NCBI GenBank assembly: GCA_963777915.1
Contig: CAVZSH010000003.1
Coordinates: 772,992 to 836,991 of the forward strand
Reading direction: 5' to 3'
DNA from: CAVUPF01 sp963777915
Lineage (GTDB): Bacteria; Actinomycetota; Thermoleophilia; Solirubrobacterales; 70-9
DNA: 64,000 nt
Of the stretch, positions 8,334 through 16,498 are shown piece by piece. Made by a program: the position numbers and the translations under genes. Numbering within the stretch: position 1 is the first letter of the stretch; every line of letters starts with the position of its first letter. The notes below the pieces were generated by a model. It searched no databases, had not been told where the DNA came from, and saw only the letters and a list, made by a program, of their open reading frames with translations.

Positions 8334-9155
8334 GTGACCCTTGTCCTGCTCACCGGAGCGACGCGGGGGATCGGCCGTGCGGCCGCGATCGAGATATCCG
8401 CCCAGGGGGTCGAGGTGGCGCTGGTGGGTCGCGATCCGGCCCGGGTCAAGGCCGTCGCCCGCGAGGCCACAGAGGCAGGCGGAGGCGCTCCCGTCCATGA
8501 GCACGTCGCCGACCTGACGCTGATGTCGGAGGTCCGAGCGCTGGCCGAGGAGGTGCGCGGGCGCTACGGGCACGTCGACGTGCTGGCCAACAACGCCGGG
8601 GCGCTGTTCGCCTCGCGCCGGGAGAGCGCCGAGGGCCTGGAGCGAACCTTCGCGCTCAACCATCTCGCCCCGTTCCTGCTCACCAACCTGCTGCGCGACC
8701 GCCTCGAGGGCGCCCGCGTGATCACCACCGCCTCCGACGCGCACCAGTCGGGACTCCTGGATCTCGAAGACCTGCAGTCCGAACGCTCCTATGCGGCGAT
8801 GGGCGTCTACGGCACCTCGAAGCTCTGCAACATCCTCTTTACGCGCGAGCTGGCCCGCCGCGCCCCCGAGCTGCACGCCAACTGCTTTCACCCCGGTGTG
8901 GTGCGCAGTGGCTTCGGCAAGGGCGAAAACGGGATCTGGAAGGTCCTCACCACGCTCGGCGGGCCGTTCATGCGCTCGCCACGGCGCGGCGCCCGCTCGC
9001 TGGTCTGGCTGGCGCTGTCCGGCGAGGCCGCCGCACTCAGCGGCGAGTACGTCCAAGACGAGAAGGTTCTGGCGCCCAGCGCCCAGGCCCAGGACGAGCT
9101 GCTCGCCGAGGAGCTCTGGGAGCGAAGCGCCCAGCTCGTCGGTTTGCCGGGTTAG
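8334..9155 (+). CDS. Short-chain dehydrogenase/reductase, retinol-dehydrogenase-like
   Basis: 273 residues: the cofactor motif TGATRGIG at residues 7-14, ANNAG, and the catalytic Tyr/Lys in YGTSKLCNILF, a context typical of the retinol dehydrogenase/WW-domain oxidoreductase branch of SDRs. The substrate is not predictable. Start GTG 8334 has a -10 box TAGATT at 8321-8326, 7 bases upstream, and no Shine-Dalgarno, so the mRNA is probably leaderless and the gene independent of the upstream operon. Confidence 0.85.
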   Translation: MTLVLLTGATRGIGRAAAIEISAQGVEVALVGRDPARVKAVAREATEAGGGAPVHEHVADLTLMSEVRALAEEVRGRYGHVDVLANNAGALFASRRESAEGLERTFALNHLAPFLLTNLLRDRLEGARVITTASDAHQSGLLDLEDLQSERSYAAMGVYGTSKLCNILFTRELARRAPELHANCFHPGVVRSGFGKGENGIWKVLTTLGGPFMRSPRRGARSLVWLALSGEAAALSGEYVQDEKVLAPSAQAQDELLAEELWERSAQLVGLPG

Positions 9156-9379
9156 GTATAGCCCTCTCCTGGCTCTACCCCTACCGGGAGCCTCATCACA
9201 CACGACCCGGGCAGCCCGTGTTTCGCCCGTTCGTGCCGATTTCCCTGGTCATCGCGGGCACCTCGACGCCGGAGTTGGAGGGCCTGATCGATACGACCGA
9301 CCCCTGCTGCACTTGTGACTGGCGCGCACTGGGTGTGACGGCCCTACGGTGTCGCCTCTTGGTGACCTGCGACGCGGCT

Positions 9380-9628
9380 TCAGAGCTGCATGTGAGGGCT
9401 GGACCAGCCGCTGACGAAGTCCATCACGTCAAGCGCGACATCCTCCTCGGCCTCGCGGTCGCTACCTCGCAGCTCAATCCGCAGCGACTCAAGCTGGCCG
9501 AGAACCTCTGATCGCGAGACGCCACTCTCCAGCTCCTCGGAGCGAACCAGATCGCGGATCTCCATCACTGGCCGGGAGGAATCCAGCGCCTGGTGAAATG
9601 CCAAGAAGATGTCCTCATTGATTGCCAT
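9380..9628 (-). CDS. Small conserved hypothetical protein
   Basis: 82 residues from ATG 9628. Acidic and helical, ending in the segment DVALDVMDFVSGWSSPHMQL, which resembles the C-terminus of a small family of bacterial hypothetical proteins ending DFLxGWCSPH. No catalytic motif or membrane segment. A longer reading with a 20-residue extension is possible but has no better start signal. Function unknown. Confidence 0.5.
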   Translation of the reverse strand: MAINEDIFLAFHQALDSSRPVMEIRDLVRSEELESGVSRSEVLGQLESLRIELRGSDREAEEDVALDVMDFVSGWSSPHMQL

Positions 9629-9822
9629 CAGTAGCCAATGGTAGGGCCTTCGAAGACACGATTCGAGAACCGTCGCAAACGCCAACAACTCTGCGCAGGA
9701 AACTCATATGGGGCCCTCGACCAGATTCCACCTGAGCCGCGTCTCAGCCAGCGCGCCCCGCGGCGACTGCCTGCCCGCCTGCCCGCCGCACCACTACTGC
9801 GGCGGCGACCCACCTCGAAGCG

Positions 9823-10590
9823 TCAGCCTCGCACCGTGCAGGGCCGAAAGAAGCTGCCGGTGAGATAGGTGCCGTCGGAGAAGGTGAACTCGCCTTTGGC
9901 CTGCAGGTGGCCGGTTTCGCAGCGGGCGTTGACGTAGCTGTAGTGGCGGCCCTTGTAGGTCCAACGACGGCCGATCCGCAGGTGCCCGGAGACGGGGATG
10001 CCGCTGCCGCCGGCGATCTCGGGAATCGTCGCCTTGGTGCGGTAGCCGTAGACGCCGTCGTGGATGCGTTCGATCACGATCGGGACGACGAAGGTGGTGG
10101 CGACCGGGACGGTGGTGTAGGCGTGGGCGAAGACGGTGGGGTCGCCGTGGTGGGGGGGCCCGTTGAAGAGGGTGATCGGTGAGGAGACCCCGAACGGGGT
10201 CGATTCGGGGAAGGCAACGATCGCATGGCCCTCGCCCTCGCCGACGATCGAGCCGGGGCAGTTGTGCCGAGCCGCTGCGACCGTGGTGCTCTGGAGGCGG
10301 TCCTCCGTGCAGACCGGCAGGCCGGTGGTCTGCACCGAGCCGTGGCGATCGAAGTAGATCGTCAGCGTCTTTAAGATCGGGGGAAGGGCACCGGAGGCGG
10401 TCGAGAGGCTGCCGCCGCCGTGCAGCTCGATCGGGGCGTTTTCGTGGCGGGGCAGCGCCGTCGGGGAGAAGCCGCCTTCGGCGTTGATGATGAGATTGCC
10501 GGCGCGGATCTGAAGGGTGTATGCGGTGGCTGTCGCGGCACCGATCAGCACCAGGGCCAGGGCGACACCGAGCAGGGCCTTCTTCGGCAT
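9823..10590 (-). CDS. Secreted four-cysteine paralogue 1
   Basis: 255 residues. Signal peptide, then a beta-rich domain shared with five other genes in this window. Landmarks are GNLIINAEGG, TALPRxxxxP, a GLPVC motif starting a C-x16-C pair, an FNGPP motif, and a C-terminal pair C-x26-C ending PCTVRG. The C-x26-C spacing places it in the major subfamily. Start ATG 10590 has GGGAGATTGAG just upstream and follows the remnant tetR gene by one base, so the two were probably cotranscribed. No enzyme motif; the four Cys probably make two disulfides outside the cell. Function unknown. Confidence 0.8.
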   Translation of the reverse strand: MPKKALLGVALALVLIGAATATAYTLQIRAGNLIINAEGGFSPTALPRHENAPIELHGGGSLSTASGALPPILKTLTIYFDRHGSVQTTGLPVCTEDRLQSTTVAAARHNCPGSIVGEGEGHAIVAFPESTPFGVSSPITLFNGPPHHGDPTVFAHAYTTVPVATTFVVPIVIERIHDGVYGYRTKATIPEIAGGSGIPVSGHLRIGRRWTYKGRHYSYVNARCETGHLQAKGEFTFSDGTYLTGSFFRPCTVRG

Positions 10591-10591
10591 C

Positions 10592-11061
10592 TCAATCTCC
10601 CTCCGGACTCTGCGCCTCGGCCACATCGGGTCCCGGGACCTGTCTCGGGCCGGGCGCGGCGAAGGGGCGAAAATCGCCTTCGGCAAGCGCGCCGCGGACG
10701 ATCGTCAAAAGGGCGGCGGCGGTACCCGCCGCGTCGTGGCCGCCGCTGCCGAGTCGCTGCACACCCATGCCGGTCAAGAGGGCGACGACTGTGGCGGCGT
10801 GTCGGGAGGCGTCGGGGACGCCGAGCGCCTCCAGGGCCGCGGCGGCGAGGGCTTCGTAGGCGGCAAAGCAGCGCCGTGAGGCATCCTGTAGGGCGGGGTC
10901 GCGCGAGACGCGCAGGTGCAGCTCCAGCTCGGCGAGCCGTTCGGGGCGATCGACGCTCCGATCAGCTCGAAGGCGACGCGCAGGATGCGCTCGCGGGTGC
11001 CGTGCGGCTCGCTGCTGCTGCGCTCCAGGCCGGCGGACTCTAAGGCCGCGGAGGTAGACAC
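10592..11061 (-). pseudogene. tetR-type regulator lacking its helix-turn-helix
   Basis: The first frame (from GTG 11061) encodes a typical TetR N-terminus, GTRERILRVAFELIGA, then abruptly becomes non-protein-like. From about 10955 a different frame continues with a typical TetR ligand-domain sequence (LAELELHLRVSRDP, then CFAAYEALAAAALEALGV) to the stop at 10592. The roughly 70-100 residues holding the helix-turn-helix and the start of the ligand domain are missing. An internal deletion that also shifted the frame explains this. The product could not bind DNA as a normal TetR protein. Confidence 0.75.
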
Positions 11062-11084
11062 CGGGAAGACCCTTCGTTTATCGT

Positions 11085-11096
11085 TCGTTCGAACGA
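11085..11096. promoter_or_regulatory. Palindromic operator candidate
   Basis: TCGTTCGAACGA is a perfect 12-base palindrome, extended on the left by another CGTTCG. It lies between the remnant tetR gene (minus) and secreted paralogue 2 (plus), where a TetR autoregulatory site would be expected. Confidence 0.5.
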
Positions 11097-11190
11097 CTCA
11101 GTCATAGCCAGAGAATAGGTCCCAGGGGGCCAGACTTCAAACCCAAGCATCCGATCCAGCCGGCCGTCGCACAATGGCTACGCTGAGAGC

Positions 11191-11982
11191 ATGTGCATAT
11201 TGCGGCAAGCGTTCTGGGGGGTGGTCGCACTCGCAACCTGCGCGATCCTGGCGACAGGGATCGTTCAGGCAGGAGTCTTCGGCGGCGCCAATGTCCGCGC
11301 GTCGTTCGAGGGCAGGCTGACGCCGCACGCCCTGCCGCGCGCCGGCTCGGTTCCGGTCGCGCTGCGAATGGAAGGAGCCCTGATAAGCACCAACGGCCGG
11401 GAACCTCCGCGGCTGCTGCGCATGGCAATCGCGATCAATCGCCATGGAGCGGTGTCAACGATCGGGCTTCCGGTCTGCCGAGTTGGCTCGATCGAGGCCA
11501 CCACCACCAGGCAGGCGCTGGCCGCCTGCCGCGAAGCCCTGATCGGGAGCGGACGCTTTACCGCCCACATCGCGATCCCGACCCAGGCGCCGTTCCCGGC
11601 CCACGGGAGGATGCTCGCCTTCAACTCGGTGCTGCACGGCCGGCGCGTGATCCTGGCGCACATCTACGGCACCGATCCCGTGCCGACCTCACGCGTGCTG
11701 GTGATGACCTACCAACGTAGGAGCCCCGGAACCTTCGGAACGACCCTTTCCATGCAGATGCCGAATCTGGCAGTCAACTGGGGCTATGCGACCAGCTTCA
11801 GGCTGACCCTGCACCGCCTCTACACCTACCGGGGCAGGCCGCGGAGCTTCATCAGCGCCAGCTGTCCCGCCCCGAAGGGGCTCAGCGTCGCGCTCTTCAC
11901 GGCCGCAAAAGGAACCTACTACCTGGCGGAAGGCCGCCAAATCTCCCGCGTCCTCGAGGGGACTTGCACGGTGAGGGGTTGA
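11191..11982 (+). CDS. Secreted four-cysteine paralogue 2
   Basis: 263 residues with a signal peptide (residues about 1-27) followed by the shared beta-rich domain: TPHALPRxGSVP, EPPRLLRMAIAINRHG, GLPVC beginning C-x16-C, and a C-terminal pair starting SCPAPKG and ending TCTVRG with C-x33-C. The longer second loop and CPAPKG place it with paralogue 4. A -10 box TACGCT at 11179-11184 is 6 bases from the ATG, indicating a leaderless transcript. It is divergent from the tetR remnant. Function unknown. Confidence 0.8.
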   Translation: MCILRQAFWGVVALATCAILATGIVQAGVFGGANVRASFEGRLTPHALPRAGSVPVALRMEGALISTNGREPPRLLRMAIAINRHGAVSTIGLPVCRVGSIEATTTRQALAACREALIGSGRFTAHIAIPTQAPFPAHGRMLAFNSVLHGRRVILAHIYGTDPVPTSRVLVMTYQRRSPGTFGTTLSMQMPNLAVNWGYATSFRLTLHRLYTYRGRPRSFISASCPAPKGLSVALFTAAKGTYYLAEGRQISRVLEGTCTVRG

Positions 11983-12297
11983 ACCCACCCACTCCCATCG
12001 ACTCACCCTCCAGCCGACCCACGAGCCCACGCACGCAGCCCGGTCAGTCCGCGGTCTGCGGATCGCCGGGGGCGATCATCTCTTCGATCGCCGCGAGAAA
12101 AGCGGCGGCGCCGTCTACATACTTGACGGCTTCCCCGGCATCTGGCTGCGCCGCCTCGGCTTGGCGGAGCTGTGCGGGGAGGTGGCGGCGGGCTGAGGCT
12201 CAGGCCCTCATCTTGCCTCTGGTCTCAGGGATTCCGGGCGGCTACACCAGGTGCTGTCCATGCATGCCATTCGGCACCAGCCTGCTGTGTGAGAGCT
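11983..12297. other. Intergenic region with possible gene remnant
   Basis: On the minus strand, 12044-12200 reads as about 50 residues of plausible protein (ending AAAFLAAIEEMIAPGDPQTAD) but has no start codon and an in-frame stop just before it. It may be the tail of a lost gene, such as a small helical hypothetical protein. Nothing else is evident. Confidence 0.3.
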
Positions 12298-12735
12298 TCA
12301 GTCCTTGGGGCCCGGGTCGCTGGGAGCGGCAAGCTGCTGCTGGGCGAAGGCAGCGAACCGGCGCAGTTCGTCGAGGCGATCGAGAGCGTCCCACACCGCC
12401 TCGTCGTCGACTTCGAGGTATGCGTGGACGAGGACGTTTCGCATCCCGGCCGCGTCGGCGAGCCGCTCCGCGAGCTGGGGGTCGAGACCCGCTTTTCGCA
12501 GGTTCTCGAAGACGCCGCGGTATTCGGAGGGAGTCTCCAGCCCCAGCTCGGCGATCAGGTGGGCGCCGATGTCGATGCAGATTTGGATCGCCAGCTGGAT
12601 CGCGTGATCGGCGGCGAGCCGGCTGCGAAACTCGGCTGTATAGGCATCGTGGCCGGCGGCGCGGATCCCTTCCAGCTCCCCCAGGAGCGGAGTGAGGCGA
12701 TCGAGCCGAGCGGCAATGCTCTCAGCGTCGACCAT
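12298..12735 (-). CDS. hepT: HepT-family toxin (HEPN ribonuclease)
   Basis: 145 residues, all-helical. Carries the HEPN RNase signature R-x4-H-x-Y as RNVLVHAY (Arg99, His104, Tyr106), and an ILI/AIQLAIQICIDIGAHLI helix typical of HepT/DUF86. Known HepT proteins cleave RNA or tRNA and are silenced when the partner MntA adds AMP units to the Tyr of this motif. ATG 12735 overlaps the end of mntA by 14 bases, so the pair is translationally coupled with the antitoxin first. Confidence 0.88.
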   Translation of the reverse strand: MVDAESIAARLDRLTPLLGELEGIRAAGHDAYTAEFRSRLAADHAIQLAIQICIDIGAHLIAELGLETPSEYRGVFENLRKAGLDPQLAERLADAAGMRNVLVHAYLEVDDEAVWDALDRLDELRRFAAFAQQQLAAPSDPGPKD

Positions 12736-13192
12736 AGCGGTCCTCTTCTATGCGATGGCGCAAGCCGCGCGCCAGCTCGGCCCTCAGCGGCGCGGTATCG
12801 AGGTAGTCGAGCACGGCGCGGGCCTCGAGCCGAACACGAGCCTTGGGATCGCGTTCCACCAGCCGGCGGGCGTCGCGGATGGCGCGGTGGCGCATCAGTG
12901 GCGTCGCGCCGTTGAGCAGGACCACGTCGACCTCATCAGTGCCGAGCGCCCGGGCGGCGGCATCGGTGAGCTCGAAGCGCAGCTTGAACAGCGCCTTGGG
13001 GTCGAGGCCCGGCTCGTGCCAGACGCCGACGTCGATGTCGGAGAGCGGACCGGCGCTGCCCCTTGCCTGGGAGCCGATCAGCATCGCCGCGACCACGCCC
13101 TCGCGATCAAGCGCGCCTGCGAGGCGATCGAGCGCCGCGCGGTCAAGCCGCGGGACGCGGGCTCTCTGATCGATGACGGTCACACTCGACAT
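12722..13192 (-). CDS. mntA: MntA-family antitoxin (minimal nucleotidyltransferase)
   Basis: 156 residues with the nucleotidyltransferase signature GS-x10-D-x-D (Gly40-Ser41 and Asp52, Asp54 in SDID). A further acidic residue lies in the DEVDVVLL strand. Family members transfer AMP from ATP to the toxin Tyr, inactivating HepT. All three catalytic acids appear present, so the pair looks active. Located upstream of, and overlapping, hepT. Confidence 0.88.
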   Translation of the reverse strand: MSSVTVIDQRARVPRLDRAALDRLAGALDREGVVAAMLIGSQARGSAGPLSDIDVGVWHEPGLDPKALFKLRFELTDAAARALGTDEVDVVLLNGATPLMRHRAIRDARRLVERDPKARVRLEARAVLDYLDTAPLRAELARGLRHRIEEDRYGRR

Positions 13193-13251
13193 CGTCGCCG
13201 ATCGGGCGGACCGCGTCCAGAAGGGGGGCCCGACCGTTCCCGGCGCTTCCC

Positions 13252-13815
13252 CTACCTCCTCGGCGCCAACCGCCCCTCCAGCCCCCGCGCCAGCGCGTAG
13301 ACGCAGCCCTCATACCCGTACTGCCCGATCGCCGCCGGCAGGGTCGCCTCATAGACGTCGGCGCCGAGCTGGCCCGAGGTGAAGCTGGCATCGGTCGGAG
13401 AGTGGTTTTCATAGCTGTCGATGCGATCGACCATCTTGGTCTGCTCGGAGGAGAGCTTTCGCTTGGCGGCGGCGTAGAACTCTTCCTTTACCTGGACCGG
13501 GCTCTTGCCCCCACAGGCCCTCTCCCCCGCCTTGATCGCCGCCGCCGAGCGCTTTGCTTCGGGGCTGGGCTTGGGCGCCGGGAAGGTCGCATAGATCGCC
13601 CTGAGGGTCGGCGAGGAGCCCTTCGGGGCCCTGGCTTCGGCGGCGTGGCGAACGGCTGCGTCCTTTTTGGCGGCGGCCAGCGCTTCGGCGCTGGGGGCGG
13701 TCGAGGTCGAGGACGTGGAAGAGGAGCTCGAGCCACAGCCGGCGAGGGCGATCGCCAGGGCGAGGGCAAAGGCCGCGGCGAGGATTCGGGGGCGCAACTG
13801 GGCGGCTGGGGTCAT
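13252..13815 (-). CDS. Putative lipoprotein, function unknown
   Basis: 187 residues with a type II signal peptide: hydrophobic helix then lipobox LAGC (Cys at about 27) and a Ser/Thr-rich linker. The mature part is helical, containing ACGGKSPVQVKEEF and ending near GYEGCVYALARGLE; two Cys in the mature domain could pair. ATG 13815 shares one base with the stop of the preceding gene (TGATG), so the two lipoproteins are coupled. An envelope-attached role is inferred from the lipobox only. Confidence 0.75.
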   Translation of the reverse strand: MTPAAQLRPRILAAAFALALAIALAGCGSSSSSTSSTSTAPSAEALAAAKKDAAVRHAAEARAPKGSSPTLRAIYATFPAPKPSPEAKRSAAAIKAGERACGGKSPVQVKEEFYAAAKRKLSSEQTKMVDRIDSYENHSPTDASFTSGQLGADVYEATLPAAIGQYGYEGCVYALARGLEGRLAPRR

Positions 13816-14447
13816 CAGGGGTTGAGGGGGCTCCCCGGCGCCAGGCTGATCGCCTTCCAGGCACCGGCTTCGCGCTTTAAGACAAAGTAGCTGGGCTTGC
13901 CTCCCCTGGGGGTGAAGATCACGAAGGCGGTTGAGCCTTTGACCCGCACCGAGGTCAGCTTGCCCGCCGCCGCCTTCTTGGCTTCGGGGACGCCGCGGCT
14001 CGCGATCAGCGTCTTCAGGAAGGTGGGGCAGCTGCTGAGCTGCGGTTTGGCTTTGGAGAAAGCCTGCATCTCTTTGCGGTTGGAGGCCGAGAGGCCGTCG
14101 CAGACCTTGGCGTAATCGGAGGCGGCGATCGCCTTAAAGAAGGAGAAGGCGGCGGTGGCGAGGGCGGCCTTCTGGGCGGAGGTCGCGGCGGAGCCGTAGC
14201 CCTTGATGCTGTTTGCGGGGCTCTGGTAGGAGGGCGAGGTGGTGGAGCCTCCCGAGGGGCTCTGGGTGCTCTGGGGGGTGGTGGCCGACTGGCTGGGGCT
14301 CGAGGCCGTGGTGGTGGTTGTGGCGCCCGGGGTGGAGGCCTGGGGGCTCGCCGTGGTGGTCGAGGAGCCCGAGCTGCAAGCGGCGAGGGCGAGCGCCAGG
14401 GCTGCGCTTAAGAGCGCGGCGCTCAGAGCTTTTGGCAGTCCGGGCAC
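13815..14447 (-). CDS. Putative lipoprotein, function unknown
   Basis: 210 residues: signal peptide with lipobox LAAC (Cys about 24), a roughly 60-residue Ser/Thr/Pro/Gln-rich linker, and a globular C-terminal domain (residues about 85-210) with the pattern ATAAFSFFKAIAASDYAKVCDGLS followed by a beta sheet ending YFVLKREAGAWKAISL. That order resembles NTF2/SnoaL-like lipoproteins seen in actinobacteria, a tentative comparison. GTG 14447 has GAGAAT 7 bases upstream as a possible leaderless -10. Confidence 0.72.
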   Translation of the reverse strand: MPGLPKALSAALLSAALALALAACSSGSSTTTASPQASTPGATTTTTASSPSQSATTPQSTQSPSGGSTTSPSYQSPANSIKGYGSAATSAQKAALATAAFSFFKAIAASDYAKVCDGLSASNRKEMQAFSKAKPQLSSCPTFLKTLIASRGVPEAKKAAAGKLTSVRVKGSTAFVIFTPRGGKPSYFVLKREAGAWKAISLAPGSPLNP

Positions 14448-14482
14448 GGCGGGGATTCTCGCCCTCGATCCTTAGGGGAAGC

Positions 14483-14962
14483 TCAAGTGAACTTCCCCGT
14501 ATTGCCCTTGCAGTAGTGGAATTCGAAGCCGAGCACCGTGTCGTTGGAGAGTTCGACCTTCTTATCCAGCTTGATCTTCATCTTCTCGGCGGCGTTCTTG
14601 TTGCCGGCCTTCAGTTTCTTGGCGACGCCTTCGAGCAGGCCCACCTCGGCCTTGACTTCGCCGAGCCACTTGGTGAGGGTGGCCTGGTCGGCTTCTGGCT
14701 GGGGCACCGCTTTGAGCAGGGCGACGGTCGCGTTCAGCGCCTGGGCGGCCTTCTTGATCTGCTTGGCGGGCCGCTTCAGCTTGCCCTTCTTGACTTCGGT
14801 TTCGACCCCCTTCAGGGTCTTTTCGGTGGTCTGGGTGTTCTTCTGGCAGATCGGTTCGACTTCGGCCTTGTAGGTTTCGCGGGTCACTTCGGAGGCGTAG
14901 GCGAGCGAGGCGAGCGCCAGGAAGGCCGTGGCGGTGATCATCAGGGCGATCGTCTTCTTCAT
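14483..14962 (-). CDS. Exported helical protein with two cysteines
   Basis: 159 residues from ATG 14962. A signal peptide cleaved near SLAYAS is followed by a lysine-rich, almost entirely helical mature region (YKAEVEPICQKN at the start, HYCKGN near the end). The two mature Cys probably clamp the ends of the helical bundle. Similar helical exported proteins occur in related actinobacteria as unknowns. AGGTCAAG lies before the ATG; an in-frame ATG 12 codons upstream is less likely because it would lengthen the signal peptide. Confidence 0.72.
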   Translation of the reverse strand: MKKTIALMITATAFLALASLAYASEVTRETYKAEVEPICQKNTQTTEKTLKGVETEVKKGKLKRPAKQIKKAAQALNATVALLKAVPQPEADQATLTKWLGEVKAEVGLLEGVAKKLKAGNKNAAEKMKIKLDKKVELSNDTVLGFEFHYCKGNTGKFT

Positions 14963-15117
14963 GGTTCTTGACCTGCCTTGGGTTTGACTGTTTGACATAG
15001 GGATTGCCTCAAAGCTCCGCGTACCTGGAAGGCGGTGGACCGAGTGATCGACCTTGCGATCCCGCCCGCGGGATGCCGTGTGTAGCACACAGGTGAGGTA
15101 AGTAGGGTGCGCCGGGC

Positions 15118-15465
15118 ATGGATTGGCCACCGCAAGTTGGAGAAATGCTGCCGCGAGCTGCGGAGTGCTGGTATGAGCAGGTGAAGTTGCTGGGTTGGGT
15201 TCTCGGCACGGAGGGCCACGGCGCCGAGTGGAGGCGGGTGATGCTGGTCGACGCCGAGGACGCGGAGAAGGTCTGGGAGGCGATTTCGATCGGCGTCGCC
15301 GACGCGAAAGTGACGGGCTTGCGCGAGCTTGGCCGCTTCGGGCTGAACTGCGAGGTAGACGTGCAACTGGCGATCGGGGAGCGCAGCGCTACAGCCAGGA
15401 CGATTTGGCACTACGCGACGCCCGCCTCGACGCCGCGGCTTGTGAGCGCCTTCCCGAAGCTCTAG
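15118..15465 (+). CDS. DUF6883-like protein, possible toxin of a two-gene pair
   Basis: 115 residues. The sequence (AAECWYEQVKLLGWVLG, then WEAISIGVADA, then WHYATPASTPRLVSAFP) resembles small proteins grouped as DUF6883, recalled from memory and not searched. These often sit beside a DUF4926 protein, as here: the next gene begins 9 bases after this stop. Members have been proposed as toxin-antitoxin partners, without a known activity as far as I know. A TAGGGT box lies 9 bases before the ATG. Confidence 0.6.
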   Translation: MDWPPQVGEMLPRAAECWYEQVKLLGWVLGTEGHGAEWRRVMLVDAEDAEKVWEAISIGVADAKVTGLRELGRFGLNCEVDVQLAIGERSATARTIWHYATPASTPRLVSAFPKL

Positions 15466-15474
15466 CATTTGAGT

Positions 15475-15693
15475 ATGGCTACGGTGCGCGAGATCGTTGA
15501 ACTTGACATCGTCGAGCTGCGCGAGGACTTTGAGACCGCGCCCGCCGGTGCAACTGGCGGAGTGCTCGACATCTTCGACGGTGACGAGGCGATGGTGGAG
15601 TTCACCAGCCTGCCGGCGGAGCTGGGCCTCGACCGGATACTCGTCGTGCCGCTCGACAAGCTGCGCATCGTCGATCCGGCTCCTCACGGCTGA
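15475..15693 (+). CDS. DUF4926-like protein, possible antitoxin/partner
   Basis: 72 residues: EIVELDIVELREDF, then TGGVLDIFDGDEAMVEF and ILVVPLDKLRIV. This is a small beta-barrel pattern with a Gly-x-Val-Leu turn typical of DUF4926, a common companion of nuclease-like or DUF6883 proteins. ATG 15475 is preceded at 6 bases by TAGCAT, whose TAG is also the stop codon of the upstream gene, so it could be made from its own leaderless transcript as well as from the pair. Confidence 0.6.
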   Translation: MATVREIVELDIVELREDFETAPAGATGGVLDIFDGDEAMVEFTSLPAELGLDRILVVPLDKLRIVDPAPHG

Positions 15694-15716
15694 GAAGCCT
15701 GCAAGCGCTGCGGGGT

Positions 15717-16490
15717 TCAGCTGCTGCACGGTTTGACGATGTTGCCCGAGATCGAGGTGCCTTCGGCGAAATCGAAGACGCCGTGGGCGGCGAGGTGCCC
15801 GTCGGGGCAGGAGGCGTAGAGCAGGCTCTGCTTCTTGCCCTTGTAGGACCAGCTTTTGTGGAGGGTGGCCGAGAAGGAGGTCAGCGAGCCCTGCCCGGCG
15901 ACGATCGTCGGGATTTCGACCAGGGTCGAGGTGCCGTAGATCCCGTGCGCCTTGCCGATCACCGCTTGGGTGACGAAGGTGGTGGCGGCGGGGACGTGGG
16001 CGTAGACCTGCATGACGAGGACCGGCTTGCCGCCCTGGGGGGGGCCGTTGAAGATCAGAAGCGGCCCGCCGGCGGTGAAGGGGGCCTCTTCGGGGAGCTG
16101 GATTTCGGCGGTCACGGTGCCTTTGCCGACCAGCTCCTTGGAGCAGGCTTTGAGTGCTGCGGCGGTGGTCGTCGCCTTCAGCTTCGAGGGGCTGCAGGTG
16201 GCGAGGCCCTTGGTGTTGATCATCCCGTGCTTGTCGAATTCGAGGTCGAGGGTCTTTAGGGCGGGGACGTGGGAGCCGTCCGATGTCTTCACCGAGCCGG
16301 AGATCTTCAGGGTGATCGGGGTCGGCTTGGTCTTTGAGAGCTTGGCCGGGGTGATGCCGCCTTCGATCGAGATGATGATCTTGCCGGCCTGGACTTCGGC
16401 GGCGAGGGCGGCGGCGGTTGCGCTCAGGGCGAAGAGGGCTGTGAGGGCGATGATCGCCTTCGCCCTGCGGCTGCGTGACTTGATCCTCAT
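15717..16490 (-). CDS. Secreted four-cysteine paralogue 3
   Basis: 257 residues from ATG 16490, which has GGAGAGAAG immediately upstream. Signal peptide to about residue 33, then the shared domain: GKIIISIEGGITPAKL, a GLATC motif starting C-x16-C, FNGPPQGGKP, YGTSTLVEIPTIVAGQGS, and a C-terminal C-x26-C ending PCSS. Belongs to the x26 subfamily with paralogues 1, 5 and 6. It lies 8 bases after paralogue 4, so the two form a tandem pair and probable operon. Function unknown. Confidence 0.8.
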   Translation of the reverse strand: MRIKSRSRRAKAIIALTALFALSATAAALAAEVQAGKIIISIEGGITPAKLSKTKPTPITLKISGSVKTSDGSHVPALKTLDLEFDKHGMINTKGLATCSPSKLKATTTAAALKACSKELVGKGTVTAEIQLPEEAPFTAGGPLLIFNGPPQGGKPVLVMQVYAHVPAATTFVTQAVIGKAHGIYGTSTLVEIPTIVAGQGSLTSFSATLHKSWSYKGKKQSLLYASCPDGHLAAHGVFDFAEGTSISGNIVKPCSS

Positions 16491-16498
16491 CTTCTCTC

